29,631 bases of DNA from JACMRI01 sp043778625 (GTDB lineage: Bacteria > Bacteroidota > Bacteroidia > UBA4408). Every line of letters starts with the position of its first letter. The stretch's first letter is position 1. This document shows, one piece after another, positions 1-8,295 of the stretch. The stretch covers positions 1-29,631 of the forward strand of contig JAYWFU010000036.1 in NCBI GenBank assembly GCA_043778625.1. Reading direction: 5' to 3'. Under the pieces are notes generated by a model that did not search any database, had not been told where the DNA came from, and saw only the letters and a list, made by a program, of their open reading frames with translations. The position numbers and the translations under genes were made by a program.

Positions 1-263
1 AAAAAACCATGACTAGTGGCATAGTGGGCATGTATTAAATCAGGCTTTACTTGTTTGATGTATTTTTTTACAACAAAAACATTTAAAAAATAATCCAGCT
101 TTGTTCCAGTTATTTGTTTGAGGTATAAGTATTTTACATTGCTTAGTTGCAAACCTCTATTAAATGAAATTACATATAATTCAATTTCGCTAACATTACT
201 AATGGCTTTAATCCATTTTTGAACATGTACACTTCCATTTTCTCCCAAAATAATTAATTTCAT
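1..263 (-). CDS. Glycosyltransferase family 4, N-terminal part (cut by window edge)
   Basis: This is the first 87 codons of a gene that runs off the left edge. The start ATG at 261-263 gives MKLIILGENGSVHVQKWIKA, a typical Rossmann first strand followed by the G-x-V-H-V-Q-K-W motif of family 4 (GT-B fold) glycosyltransferases. Near the cut end is HAHYATSHG, the usual 'H-x-H-[YF]-A' motif of the N-terminal domain that helps form the acceptor side of the cleft. An ATG four bases upstream (265-267) lies in another frame and does not give this protein. The gene begins 12 bases after the Wzy-like gene on the same strand, so it is probably the third gene of a flippase-polymerase-transferase operon. 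The donor sugar cannot be told, because the C-terminal nucleotide-sugar domain is outside the window. Confidence 0.8.
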   Translation of the reverse strand, partial: MKLIILGENGSVHVQKWIKAISNVSEIELYVISFNRGLQLSNVKYLYLKQITGTKLDYFLNVFVVKKYIKQVKPDLIHAHYATSHGF

Positions 264-275
264 TCATATAATTTT

Positions 276-1733
276 TTAAGCTTCGCTCACTTTTTTAGAG
301 CAAAGTAGTAATAAAAAAATAGGTAACACAACACCCTCTATTAGCATTGATTTGTAGGCTTCGGGCCCTGCTGTAATAAACGTAACAAGTTGCGCACATA
401 ATAAAAAAGGAAGTAAATAACTAGTAAATACAACCACTGTGCTCGTTAAGGTTAGTAAAGGATAGTTGTTTATATAAAAGGCAAAGCTAAACAGCAGGGC
501 TAACAAAATAGCACCTATAACTATACCCACAACACCAAAATTAAGGTACCAAGCTGTTGCGTGGTGCAATGTGTAGTTTTGTCCTGGTGTTGCCTTTACT
601 GATGTGGCGTAGTAGCTGTAAATATCTTGCGGTCTGTTGGGATAAATAGCTCTAGGAATTACTGACACTGCCAAATTAATAAAGCTAGTGCCGTAGGTTA
701 GTGGTATGTGTTTGTGTAATACTCCGTACATCGAAAAATGTGCGTAAAATAATTCGTTACTAAATACTAGTGAGCCTACTACTTGTTTGCTTTTTTCAAA
801 TTTTGAATATTTATTTGAGGTAAAAAAATTCTCTTCCTCTTTTAGTTTTAAATCATCTCGCTCAGTTAAATGAAATACTTTATTCAAATTACGAGGAATA
901 ACCGTGGAGCGAAAAAAATCATTAAACAAAAATAATACTAACGATATTAATACAATGTATCCAAAACGTTTAGTGTTAATGTACTTAAACTGATTTAAAC
1001 AAATGAGTACACACAACACAATACCTGATAGTATTTCGCGGCGATTACCTAACAATGTAATGTAAAGTGCTGCTATAAAACAAGCAACTAATAAAATAGG
1101 AACCGCAAAACGCTGTGCGCTAACTTTTATTTTAGTACTACTAATAATTGTAAATGTGTATGCTATAAACGGAATTAGTACACAAAATTCGTTGGCTAAT
1201 TGATGAATAGTGTAGTATTTATTGGTATTAGCACGGGTTATTAAATAAATTGATTTTTCGTGAGCAATAGCATAATATATTTCGGCACTAAATAAATAGG
1301 CACTAATACCGATTAAACTAGTTACTAAAGTCAAAACTAAGTAAGGGTTAATAATTAAGTTAAATGATATTGAACTATCATCTTTAACTATAGCGGCACG
1401 GCTAATTATTTTTTTTATAATATATAAATAAGTGTATTGAAAAACTAAAATAAATACAATATAATATAGTGTAGCCAATATGTAATCTGTATTAAACTCA
1501 ACTTCAAATAATCGGTCAAATATTGGTAAATAATGTAATCCTAAATCAATACCCTTATAATTTGAGTACCAATCGATAGGGAATATAAGTGCGCCACCAA
1601 GTGTAAAATAATACAAAATTAAAGTACAAATAGGTAATACAAAATCGCCTTTTAGTTTCCAACCATCATAGGCATTTTTAAAAATTAAACTACTGAAGCC
1701 GAATAAAAAAACATAGTATAGAATTAAAGTCAT
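276..1733 (-). CDS. O-antigen/oligosaccharide repeat-unit polymerase (Wzy-like membrane protein)
   Basis: This 485-residue protein is almost entirely hydrophobic, with roughly 10-12 predicted membrane segments. It has the look of Wzy-type polymerases, which join lipid-linked oligosaccharide units on the periplasmic side of the inner membrane. Supporting motifs are GNRREIL (residues 229-235) in the middle, FFRSTVIPR (about 273-281) before a charged loop, and SVIPRAIYPNRP in the C-terminal half; the last is a recurrent motif of the O-antigen polysaccharide polymerase family. The charged loop at about 282-315 is probably the large periplasmic loop. The start codon overlaps the stop of the flippase-like gene by four bases (ATGA at 1730-1733), so the two are translationally coupled. 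The family is assigned from motifs and context, because Wzy sequences diverge strongly. Base composition is very AT-rich compared with the metabolic genes, as is common in glycan loci. Confidence 0.72.
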   Translation of the reverse strand: MTLILYYVFLFGFSSLIFKNAYDGWKLKGDFVLPICTLILYYFTLGGALIFPIDWYSNYKGIDLGLHYLPIFDRLFEVEFNTDYILATLYYIVFILVFQYTYLYIIKKIISRAAIVKDDSSISFNLIINPYLVLTLVTSLIGISAYLFSAEIYYAIAHEKSIYLITRANTNKYYTIHQLANEFCVLIPFIAYTFTIISSTKIKVSAQRFAVPILLVACFIAALYITLLGNRREILSGIVLCVLICLNQFKYINTKRFGYIVLISLVLFLFNDFFRSTVIPRNLNKVFHLTERDDLKLKEEENFFTSNKYSKFEKSKQVVGSLVFSNELFYAHFSMYGVLHKHIPLTYGTSFINLAVSVIPRAIYPNRPQDIYSYYATSVKATPGQNYTLHHATAWYLNFGVVGIVIGAILLALLFSFAFYINNYPLLTLTSTVVVFTSYLLPFLLCAQLVTFITAGPEAYKSMLIEGVVLPIFLLLLCSKKVSEA

Positions 1734-3001
1734 TCTTTTTGTTTATAAATATTAATTAATGAAAGGTAAGTTAAAGCTCCCAATAAATTTATGGTAAGCG
1801 AAAACGCTATTAAAATACTTGTAATTGAGAGTAAGTGGAGGAATTTTAAAATTAAGATAATAAATAAAAATAATATAAACGCACTAATTATAATAACACT
1901 AACCCTAGCGGTTGCATAATAAGCATCTATAATACTCCTAATAATACTAAAAACACTATATCCGACAACGCTACTAAAAATAATAAACAAAAAAGTATTG
2001 TTTTGAGCAACATCATTAATGTTAAACAATAGCAACAAATGCTCACCAAACAAATAAACAAATAGTAAAGCAGTTACTCCAACAATTAATGACAATGCAA
2101 GTAATTTGTAGCTAATTGTTTTTAGTAGTTCTATTTTTTTTTCGCTAACAATACGGGAAGCCTCGGGTAATAAAATAATATTAATAGGAGACATAACTGC
2201 TATTATAATATTAAATAAACTTAAACAAAAAGCAATATTACCCGCAATTATAAGTGAATAATAATTAGAAATAATAAATGTAGGAATGGCAAAAAACAAC
2301 CCCAAAACAACATCGCCAGGCATCCGCTGTACACCATATGACATTAATTTTTTGGAGCATTTAATAATTAATGTTGTTGTAAGTTTAATTTTAGGGATAT
2401 AAAAAATGGTAACAATTAGTAACACAAAAAAAATTAAACCGCTAAGAATAAAAAAGTAGCTTAACATGCTATTAGCTGCAAAATAAACTAACAACGGTAG
2501 TATGCCCAAGTTTAACAGTTGCAATACACCTGACATTTTAAAATTAAACTTCCCTCTAAAATAGTTGTAAATACAGGCATGTAGCATCAAAACAAAAATG
2601 TAAATTAACAGCATACCAAATAGTTTCTTATGATGAATATCGCCAAATACAATTTGCGAAAAAAACGAACTAAAACTTACAAATGCGAGTAATGAAACAC
2701 AACTAAAAAAAGCAACTATAATTAGTGCTGTATAAATTATTTCAAGTTGTTGTTGAGGTTTTTCAATAGCCAAAAACTTGGGCAATGATACCCCTAAGCC
2801 TATCATTAAAAATGGAATTAAAAAACCTAGTAATCGTTTGCCCAAAGTATATTCCGAAAAACCAATTGCTCCAAATTTTACCCCTATAATTTTAAATAGT
2901 ACAATGCCCGTAAACATTATTAAAAATTCGGCTCCAAAGGCAATGCTATAATTAACTAATCTTTCTTTCGTGAAAAATGAAAATAAGCGACTAGTTGGCA
3001 T
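1730..3001 (-). CDS. Polysaccharide flippase, MOP superfamily (Wzx-like)
   Basis: This 423-residue, very hydrophobic protein has about 12 membrane segments. The early segment 'GIVLFKIIGVKFGAIGFSEYTLGKRLLGFLIPFLMIGLGVSL' region (residues about 32-74) has the pattern of polysaccharide exporters: a first helix pair, a G-F-x-x-Y residue group and a G-x-x-x-x-L-P turn. The family moves undecaprenyl-linked oligosaccharides across the inner membrane. It stands immediately upstream of the Wzy-like gene with a four-base overlap and two genes before a glycosyltransferase, the usual order in Wzx/Wzy-dependent loci. It ends in TGA, which matters for the prfB finding because it shows TGA is used as a normal stop here. 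The start ATG at 2999-3001 sits 28 bases from the divergent ligase-like gene. Confidence 0.72.
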   Translation of the reverse strand: MPTSRLFSFFTKERLVNYSIAFGAEFLIMFTGIVLFKIIGVKFGAIGFSEYTLGKRLLGFLIPFLMIGLGVSLPKFLAIEKPQQQLEIIYTALIIVAFFSCVSLLAFVSFSSFFSQIVFGDIHHKKLFGMLLIYIFVLMLHACIYNYFRGKFNFKMSGVLQLLNLGILPLLVYFAANSMLSYFFILSGLIFFVLLIVTIFYIPKIKLTTTLIIKCSKKLMSYGVQRMPGDVVLGLFFAIPTFIISNYYSLIIAGNIAFCLSLFNIIIAVMSPINIILLPEASRIVSEKKIELLKTISYKLLALSLIVGVTALLFVYLFGEHLLLLFNINDVAQNNTFLFIIFSSVVGYSVFSIIRSIIDAYYATARVSVIIISAFILFLFIILILKFLHLLSITSILIAFSLTINLLGALTYLSLINIYKQKE

Positions 3002-3029
3002 TTGATTTAGTAAAATAGTTAGTTAAATA

Positions 3030-4355
3030 ATGTTTATTTTGGTAAAGAAACAAATAATTACCTCAATTAAAAAAACTTTATTCGTTACTTTATCAATTAC
3101 TAATACTATACAATTTTTGAATAAAAACGACACCATATTATCCTCTAATTTTAAGCTTACCTACTTTTTATTTATAGGTATTGCTTTGTGTATCCCGTTG
3201 AGTAAAGTTATTATTTCACCCCTTTTAATTTTGTTAGTAATAGTATCGTTTCGTACATTTATAAAAAATAAATATACGCTTAACAAAAGGATAAATAAAT
3301 CAACCTATTTGCTGGTGTTGTTCTACGGACTACACGTAGTAAGCTATTTTTTATCACACAATACTGCTAAAGCTGCCTTTGATTTACAAATTAAACTCTC
3401 GTTTATAATTTTACCGCTATGCTACTTGTTAAACGAAAATATACAACAAGTAAAATTAAAGTCGCTAACTAAAGCATTTGTATTGGGTAATTTTATAGCT
3501 TCAATACTTTGTGTAACTTATGGCTTAGCTAAATTTAATATAACACAAAGTTGGGATAGTTTTTTTTATAGTGAGTTGTCTTATTTTCATCACCCTAGTT
3601 ATTATGCAATGTATGTGTGCATTACACTATTTGCAATAGGTTATAGGCTACATCGTAATTACAATCATTTATTTTGGTTAAAAATGGTAGGTATTGCTTG
3701 GTGTATTATTATGCTACTATTACTTAACAGCAAAACGGGTATAGTAGTACTTTTATTATTAATACCAATAGGTGGCTATTACTTAGTGTATTTAAAACAA
3801 TCGTTAATAAGGCTTATTGCATTAACCGTATTTTTTATTGGCTTAATGTTGGTGTTATTATATACTTCTGAATCTCTTTCTTACCGAGTTAAAGAGGCAT
3901 ACTTAGCATTAACAACTACTACTGTTGCAGATAAAAATAAACACCTTTCTACCACAACCATGCGCCAATTTATTTGGAATGATGCATTATTACTTATTAA
4001 GCAAAACAAATTAGGATATAGTACCGGCGATGTTAATTACGCATTAGTACAACAATACAAAATAAGTGGTAATACCCAAGCGGCTAACGCACAACTTAAC
4101 GCACACAATCAATTTTTGCAAACAACACTAGCCTTAGGCGTTGTGGGATTGTTTGTATTATTATCTCTATTAATTTATCCATTATTAACAATTAATAAAT
4201 CAATCAGGGTTATTTATTTATTTTTTATATTAATAGTTTCTGTTAATTTTTTAACTGAATCGATACTTGAAACACAGTCGGGTATTGTGTTTTTTGTTGC
4301 TGGTTACTGTATTATTATTAATACAAAATATAACAGTACAAATCAATTAGCATAA
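3030..4355 (+). CDS. O-antigen ligase-family membrane protein (Wzy_C domain)
   Basis: This 441-residue protein has about 11-12 membrane segments and the marks of the O-antigen ligase / Wzy_C family, which attaches polymerised glycan to a lipid A core or to protein. The motif HHPSYYAMY lies at about residues 187-195. A long hydrophilic (periplasmic) loop at about 285-360 holds a conserved Arg in 'TTTMRQFIW' and a family-type A-H-N-Q-F-L-Q (His about 359) just before the next membrane helix. The start at 3030 is only 28 bases from the divergent flippase start. The first 40 residues are basic and not obviously membrane-spanning, so a later non-ATG start is possible. Together with the opposite-strand genes it would make the last step of a Wzx/Wzy/ligase pathway. 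The exact acceptor is not visible, and a polymerase role is an alternative. Confidence 0.72.
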   Translation: MFILVKKQIITSIKKTLFVTLSITNTIQFLNKNDTILSSNFKLTYFLFIGIALCIPLSKVIISPLLILLVIVSFRTFIKNKYTLNKRINKSTYLLVLFYGLHVVSYFLSHNTAKAAFDLQIKLSFIILPLCYLLNENIQQVKLKSLTKAFVLGNFIASILCVTYGLAKFNITQSWDSFFYSELSYFHHPSYYAMYVCITLFAIGYRLHRNYNHLFWLKMVGIAWCIIMLLLLNSKTGIVVLLLLIPIGGYYLVYLKQSLIRLIALTVFFIGLMLVLLYTSESLSYRVKEAYLALTTTTVADKNKHLSTTTMRQFIWNDALLLIKQNKLGYSTGDVNYALVQQYKISGNTQAANAQLNAHNQFLQTTLALGVVGLFVLLSLLIYPLLTINKSIRVIYLFFILIVSVNFLTESILETQSGIVFFVAGYCIIINTKYNSTNQLA

Positions 4356-4414
4356 AACAATCCACAAAACATTACCTTTATTTATAGCAACTATTATCGT
4401 ATTTTCGCACGTAA

Positions 4415-5167
4415 ATGAACGCTAATAAAAAAACATATTTCCTGTCCGACTTTCACCTAGGTGTACCCAACCCTGCGCAAAGCCGTGTAAGGGAACAACA
4501 TATTGTAAACTTCCTAACCAGTGTTGCGCCTACGGCAGATGCCATATACATAGTGGGCGATGTGTTTGATATGTGGTACACCTACGCCACCGTAGTACCT
4601 AAGGGCTACACGCGTTTGTTAGGTAAGTTGGCTGAGCTGAGTGATGCAGGCATCAACATCTATATGTTTACGGGCAACCACGATATGTGGCTGTTTGATT
4701 ATTTTGAAACCGAACTAGGCATTAAAACCTATACCGCACCTATTGAGGTAAGTATTAACAACAAACAATTTTATATAGCACACGGCGATGGTATAGGCCC
4801 TGGCGATAATGGCTATAAGTTTATTAAAAAAGTATTTGCTAACCCTGTGTGCCAATGGTTATTTAAGTGGTTACACCCTGATATTGGCCTTGGCTTTGCC
4901 AATTATTGGAGTGGCAAAAGCGCAGGAGTTAAACGCACTAAAGACGCTATTTATTTAGGCGATGATAAAGAGTTTTTAATACAGTTTTGTAATGCACACA
5001 GCCCACACAACGCTACTGACTTTTATATTTTTGGTCACCGACACTATCCATTAGTAAAAACAATCCGAAACAAAAGCACGTACATTAACCTCGGCGATTG
5101 GATAAACCACTACACCTACGTAGAGTTTGATGGCACTACGTGCGAATTAAAAAAACATTCTATCTAA
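4415..5167 (+). CDS. lpxH: UDP-2,3-diacylglucosamine diphosphatase (LpxH-type metallophosphoesterase)
   Basis: This 250-residue calcineurin-like phosphoesterase has all five metal motifs: SDFHLG (Asp12, His14), GDVFDMW (Asp49), GNHDMW (Asn88, His89), HGDG (His123) and GHRH (His208, His210). Size and motif order match the LpxH group that cleaves UDP-2,3-diacylglucosamine to lipid X and UMP in lipid A synthesis, at the inner face of the cytoplasmic membrane. Bacteroidota members use GNHD where E. coli has GNRD. The C-terminal half, with aromatic residues and the KSAG segment around 165-175, fits the lipid-binding insertion. It lies just after the glycan genes and 34 bases before the methylmalonyl-CoA mutase gene. 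A TATTTTCG at 4400-4407 is one mismatch from the phylum's -7 element. A related general phosphoesterase is the main alternative. Confidence 0.8.
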   Translation: MNANKKTYFLSDFHLGVPNPAQSRVREQHIVNFLTSVAPTADAIYIVGDVFDMWYTYATVVPKGYTRLLGKLAELSDAGINIYMFTGNHDMWLFDYFETELGIKTYTAPIEVSINNKQFYIAHGDGIGPGDNGYKFIKKVFANPVCQWLFKWLHPDIGLGFANYWSGKSAGVKRTKDAIYLGDDKEFLIQFCNAHSPHNATDFYIFGHRHYPLVKTIRNKSTYINLGDWINHYTYVEFDGTTCELKKHSI

Positions 5168-5201
5168 AAAATTACACTCATATTTTATAAAATTACACAC
5201 C

Positions 5202-6770
5202 ATGGCAATTAACGAACGCAAACCCAAATTTGTAACCGACTCAGGTATCGAAATCAACAGTACTTACCCGCCCGTAAACGCTACGCCCGAAGTGCCTGGC
5301 GAGTTTCCGTTTACACGTGGTGTACAAAGCAGTATGTACCGCTCGCAGTTTTGGACCATGCGCCAGTACGCAGGTTTTAGTACCGCCGAAGAAAGCAACA
5401 AACGTTATCATTATTTGTTAAAAAACGGCACCACAGGTTTATCAGTAGCATTTGATTTGCCTACGCAAATAGGCTACGACAGCAGCCACGACATGAGCGA
5501 TGGCGAAGTAGGCAAAAGCGGCGTAGCTATTGATAGCCTAGCCGATATGGAAATACTATTTAACGGCATACAACTGCAAGATATTACTACCAGTATGACC
5601 ATTAACGCATCGGCATCAGTATTATTGGCGATGTACATTGCCTTGGCCAAAAAACAAGGCGCTGACATCAGTAAAATATCAGGCACCATTCAAAACGATA
5701 TACTTAAGGAGTACGCCGCTCGTGGCACTTACATTTATCCGCCTACGCAAAGTATGCGCTTAATTACTGATATATTTGAGTACTGTAGCACCCACGTACC
5801 TAAGTGGAACACTATATCCATCAGCGGTTACCACATACGTGAGGCGGGTGCAAGTGCCGTGCAGGAGTTGGCATTTACCTTAGCCAATGGCAAAAGTTAC
5901 GTAAAAGCCGCTATTGATAAGGGGTTAGATATTAACGTGTTTGCAAAACGCTTATCGTTCTTTTTTAACGCCCATAATAATTTGTTTGAAGAGGTGGCAA
6001 AATTTAGAGCCGCACGCCGCATGTGGGCCAACATTACCAAGGAGTTGGGCGCTACTGATGCAAGTGCAATGAAACTTAGGTTTCATACCCAAACGGGTGG
6101 TAGCACACTTACTGCACAGCAACCATTGAGTAACGTAGTGCGGGTGAGTATGCAAGCACTATCGGCCGTGTTGGGCGGTACACAAAGCTTGCACACCAAT
6201 GGCTTTGACGAAGCCTTGAGCTTACCTACCGAAGACGCTGCACGCCTAGCCCTACGTACACAACAAATTATAGCCTTTGAAAGTGGCGTAACAGAAACCG
6301 TAGACCCCTTGGCAGGTAGTTATTTTGTAGAAAACTTAACCAACGAAATTGAAGCTGCGGCCTATGCCTACATTGATAAAATTGATGCCATGGGTGGCTC
6401 GGTTAAAGCCATAGAGCAAGGTTACATGCAGGACGAAATTGCACGCTCGGCCTACAACTACCAGCGCGACATACAAAACGGCGATAAAACTATTATTGGG
6501 GTAAATAAATTTACGATGGAAGAACCTCCGTTTGAAGATATATTTTACGTGGACGATAGTATTCAAAAACAACAAATTGACAGCATTAATGCCCTAAAAC
6601 AACGCCGTGATAATGCTGCTGTTACCAACGCCGTAGCCAAAGTAAAATCCGTTGCACAAACTACTGAAAACCTAATGCCGCACTTAATACATGCTGTGGA
6701 ATGCTACGCCACCCTTGGCGAAATATGCGATGCCATGCGTGAGGTGTTTGGGGAATATAGAACGGTGTAG
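5202..6770 (+). CDS. Methylmalonyl-CoA mutase, catalytic (large/alpha) subunit without B12-binding domain
   Basis: This 522-residue protein is the TIM-barrel substrate-binding domain of the adenosylcobalamin-dependent mutase family, which interconverts (R)-methylmalonyl-CoA and succinyl-CoA. Family signatures run along its length: RQYAGFSTAEESN (55-66 region), GLSVAFDLPTQIGYD (79-93), GTIQNDILKEY (161-171), SISGYHIREAG (206-216) and QSLHTNGFDEAL (328-339). Residues equivalent to the P. shermanii substrate-contact set are kept: Tyr56 (Tyr89), Gln164 (Gln197), Arg174 (Arg207) and His211 (His244). Tyr and Arg at these places favour methylmalonyl-CoA over isobutyryl-CoA. The Tyr75 position is Gln42 here. 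The protein ends after the barrel with VFGEYRTV. The cobalamin domain with its D-x-H-x-x-G motif is absent and must come from another gene, none of which is in the window. Base composition is richer in G+C than that of the neighbouring glycan genes. Confidence 0.9.
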   Translation: MAINERKPKFVTDSGIEINSTYPPVNATPEVPGEFPFTRGVQSSMYRSQFWTMRQYAGFSTAEESNKRYHYLLKNGTTGLSVAFDLPTQIGYDSSHDMSDGEVGKSGVAIDSLADMEILFNGIQLQDITTSMTINASASVLLAMYIALAKKQGADISKISGTIQNDILKEYAARGTYIYPPTQSMRLITDIFEYCSTHVPKWNTISISGYHIREAGASAVQELAFTLANGKSYVKAAIDKGLDINVFAKRLSFFFNAHNNLFEEVAKFRAARRMWANITKELGATDASAMKLRFHTQTGGSTLTAQQPLSNVVRVSMQALSAVLGGTQSLHTNGFDEALSLPTEDAARLALRTQQIIAFESGVTETVDPLAGSYFVENLTNEIEAAAYAYIDKIDAMGGSVKAIEQGYMQDEIARSAYNYQRDIQNGDKTIIGVNKFTMEEPPFEDIFYVDDSIQKQQIDSINALKQRRDNAAVTNAVAKVKSVAQTTENLMPHLIHAVECYATLGEICDAMREVFGEYRTV

Positions 6771-6810
6771 GGGGAATGGATTTAAAAAAATAGATAAATG
6801 AAAATGTTAG

Positions 6811-7713
6811 ATGGAATCTGAAAATCGAATCGTTTGTTTTATAGATATATTAGGCTTTAAAGAAATAATAAAACAATTTGAAGAAAGTCAAGATATATCA
6901 ATCATAAAACATATTCAAGATGCTTTTAATGAAGCATTGTTGTCAATGATAGGTTTTTATAATAAAGACTATTCAAAAACTAACAATATTGAAAATGTAG
7001 ATGTTGAGACTTTAAAAAGTGAATTTTATTTTAAGACGTTCTCTGACAATATAATTTTTACACTAAAATTTTCTAAAACAGATAAGTCTTTTTGGGGACG
7101 GTTGTCCTTAATACTCTCTTTTGCACACTCATTTCAACAAACAATGCATAGAGCAGGAATATATATTCGAGGGGGAATTTCTTATGGTTCTTTTTATAAT
7201 GACGAAAATATAATTTTTTCGCAAGCTCTTGTTGAATCTTATGAGATTGAAAATACTCAAGCCATATACCCTCGAATAGTATTACACAAATCAATAAAAG
7301 CTCAGTTAGTCCATTTAGGGAAACTACTGTATAATCGTTTTAATTTTGACGATTTACTATATATCGATGGAAAGAATGAATTATTTATAACTCCCTTTTT
7401 AGGTGCTGATTCATTAATAAAGTCTTTTAAAGAACTGGTTAATGATCTTGAAGAAACATATTTAGATAATCCAGAATTGGATAGATTGAGCAAATTTTCA
7501 GAAGAGCAAAAAGAAATTTTATTAAATATGGATAAGCATTTACACGACTCTAATATGGTAATTGTTAACGATGCAATAGCAAAATCAAATGTTACTAGTT
7601 ATAATGAGAATATTAGAGAGAAATACAATTGGTTGGTTGAGTTTTATAATTGGAAATACAATTCTGTCAAGTCAAAATATTTGTTTGAAAATTTCTCAAA
7701 TGCTTTAAGCTAA
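6811..7713 (+). CDS. Orphan protein with class III nucleotidyl-cyclase-like fold (function unknown)
   Basis: This is a 300-residue soluble protein with no signal peptide. Its first 165 residues carry landmarks of a class III nucleotidyl cyclase palm fold in the right order: FIDILGF (Asp12, first metal ligand position), KTFSDNII (Asp79, second metal Asp on the beta hairpin), RGGISYGS (120-127, matching the cyclase 'R-x-G-I-x-x-G' strand) and a helix ALVESYEIE (139-147) where true cyclases have V-N-x-A-x-R. In that helix the catalytic Asn and Arg are not conserved (Glu at both places), so activity is uncertain. The second half (about 165-300) is charged and helical with no known motif. Codons are strongly A/T-ending, unlike the upstream mutase gene, which suggests acquisition by transfer. 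The gene stands alone 40 bases after the mutase gene. The start at 6811 is the first ATG in frame; the ATG at 6798 is in another frame. Confidence 0.6.
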   Translation: MESENRIVCFIDILGFKEIIKQFEESQDISIIKHIQDAFNEALLSMIGFYNKDYSKTNNIENVDVETLKSEFYFKTFSDNIIFTLKFSKTDKSFWGRLSLILSFAHSFQQTMHRAGIYIRGGISYGSFYNDENIIFSQALVESYEIENTQAIYPRIVLHKSIKAQLVHLGKLLYNRFNFDDLLYIDGKNELFITPFLGADSLIKSFKELVNDLEETYLDNPELDRLSKFSEEQKEILLNMDKHLHDSNMVIVNDAIAKSNVTSYNENIREKYNWLVEFYNWKYNSVKSKYLFENFSNALS

Positions 7714-7735
7714 TTTGAATATTTTAAGTAGCCAT

Positions 7736-7770
7736 GCAGTTTAGGCTAGTGCGAGCATTCTGCTCGTATT
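7736..7770 (+). repeat. Short interspersed repeat, copy 1
   Basis: This 35-base element shares 30 positions with another at 9025-9059, including the exact core GCTAGTGCGAGCATT. The core can fold: CGAGCA (7752-7757) pairs with TGCTCG (7761-7766) around a three-base loop, and an outer AGGCT/AGCCT pair (7743-7747 with 7779-7783) can extend the stem. It lies in the gap after the cyclase-like gene, in the same orientation as copy 2, so the two copies bracket the gene pair 7882-8985. It contains no gene. Confidence 0.7.
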
Positions 7771-7833
7771 CACATATAAGCCTGTAATGGCAACAATAAC
7801 AAACCACCAACTCTGTTATTAAAATAAGTTTTA

Positions 7834-7841
7834 TAACTTTG
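7834..7841 (+). promoter_or_regulatory. Promoter -7 element for the 7882-8985 gene pair
   Basis: TAACTTTG is an exact match to the Bacteroidota sigma -7 consensus TAnnTTTG. It lies 40 bases before the ATG at 7882, giving a leader of about 35 bases. No clear TTG is found at the right distance for the -33 element, so this is a partial match. Confidence 0.45.
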
Positions 7842-7881
7842 TTAAAACATATTATATTAATAATTTAATACACACATTATC

Positions 7882-8292
7882 ATGGGACTATTAGAAAAAA
7901 GAGCCATAAAAGAATTTCAGGACAATAGCTTTAAAAAATTAACTGCCGAAATTAATACCTTGGCTGGTTTTGATATTGAATTTGATGTAAAGTGGGAAAC
8001 CCTAGCCGTAGAAGAGTATGCACACCTATACGATGAAGGTTTTACTAAAGTTTATTTTACACCAATACTAAATGCTTTTAAAGAAATAACCAGTGACGAT
8101 ATGGGAAAACAAGCATTAAAAGATACATTGTTAAAAATTAGTATTAAAAATGAAAATGATATTCATTATGGTGATGCCGCTTATTCGTACGAAAATAAAA
8201 CATTAACTATTGATCACAAACCAATGACTAATATTGATAATATAGAAGAGCGCTCAACAGCCTTAGCTAGTTTTTTAATAAAAAAAATGTAA
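7882..8292 (+). CDS. Conserved-looking small cytoplasmic protein, function unknown
   Basis: This 136-residue protein has no signal peptide, membrane segment or cysteine. It begins MGLLEKRAIKEFQ and continues as an acidic alpha/beta protein with 'AGFDIEFDVKWETL' (27-41) and a Tyr/Phe-rich centre (VYFTPIL, about 58-64). No known family or catalytic motif is recognised. It is followed after three bases by another unknown gene, so the pair is very probably one operon. A good -7 promoter element lies 40 bases upstream, and a short repeat lies before the promoter. The even distribution of charged residues and clean start suggest a real folded protein and not a spurious ORF. A DNA- or partner-binding role cannot be argued from the sequence. 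Confidence 0.75.
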   Translation: MGLLEKRAIKEFQDNSFKKLTAEINTLAGFDIEFDVKWETLAVEEYAHLYDEGFTKVYFTPILNAFKEITSDDMGKQALKDTLLKISIKNENDIHYGDAAYSYENKTLTIDHKPMTNIDNIEERSTALASFLIKKM

Positions 8293-8295
8293 TAG

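Noticed and set aside
5202..6770. Isobutyryl-CoA mutase or other substrate variant
   Set aside because: Tyr56 and Arg174, which correspond to the Tyr89 and Arg207 of methylmalonyl-CoA mutase, are present; isobutyryl-CoA mutases have Phe and Gln there.
6811..7713. GGDEF diguanylate cyclase or active Pycsar cyclase
   Set aside because: No GGDEF/GGEEF motif, and the Asn/Arg needed for class III catalysis are missing; no effector gene is adjacent. Kept only as cyclase-like.
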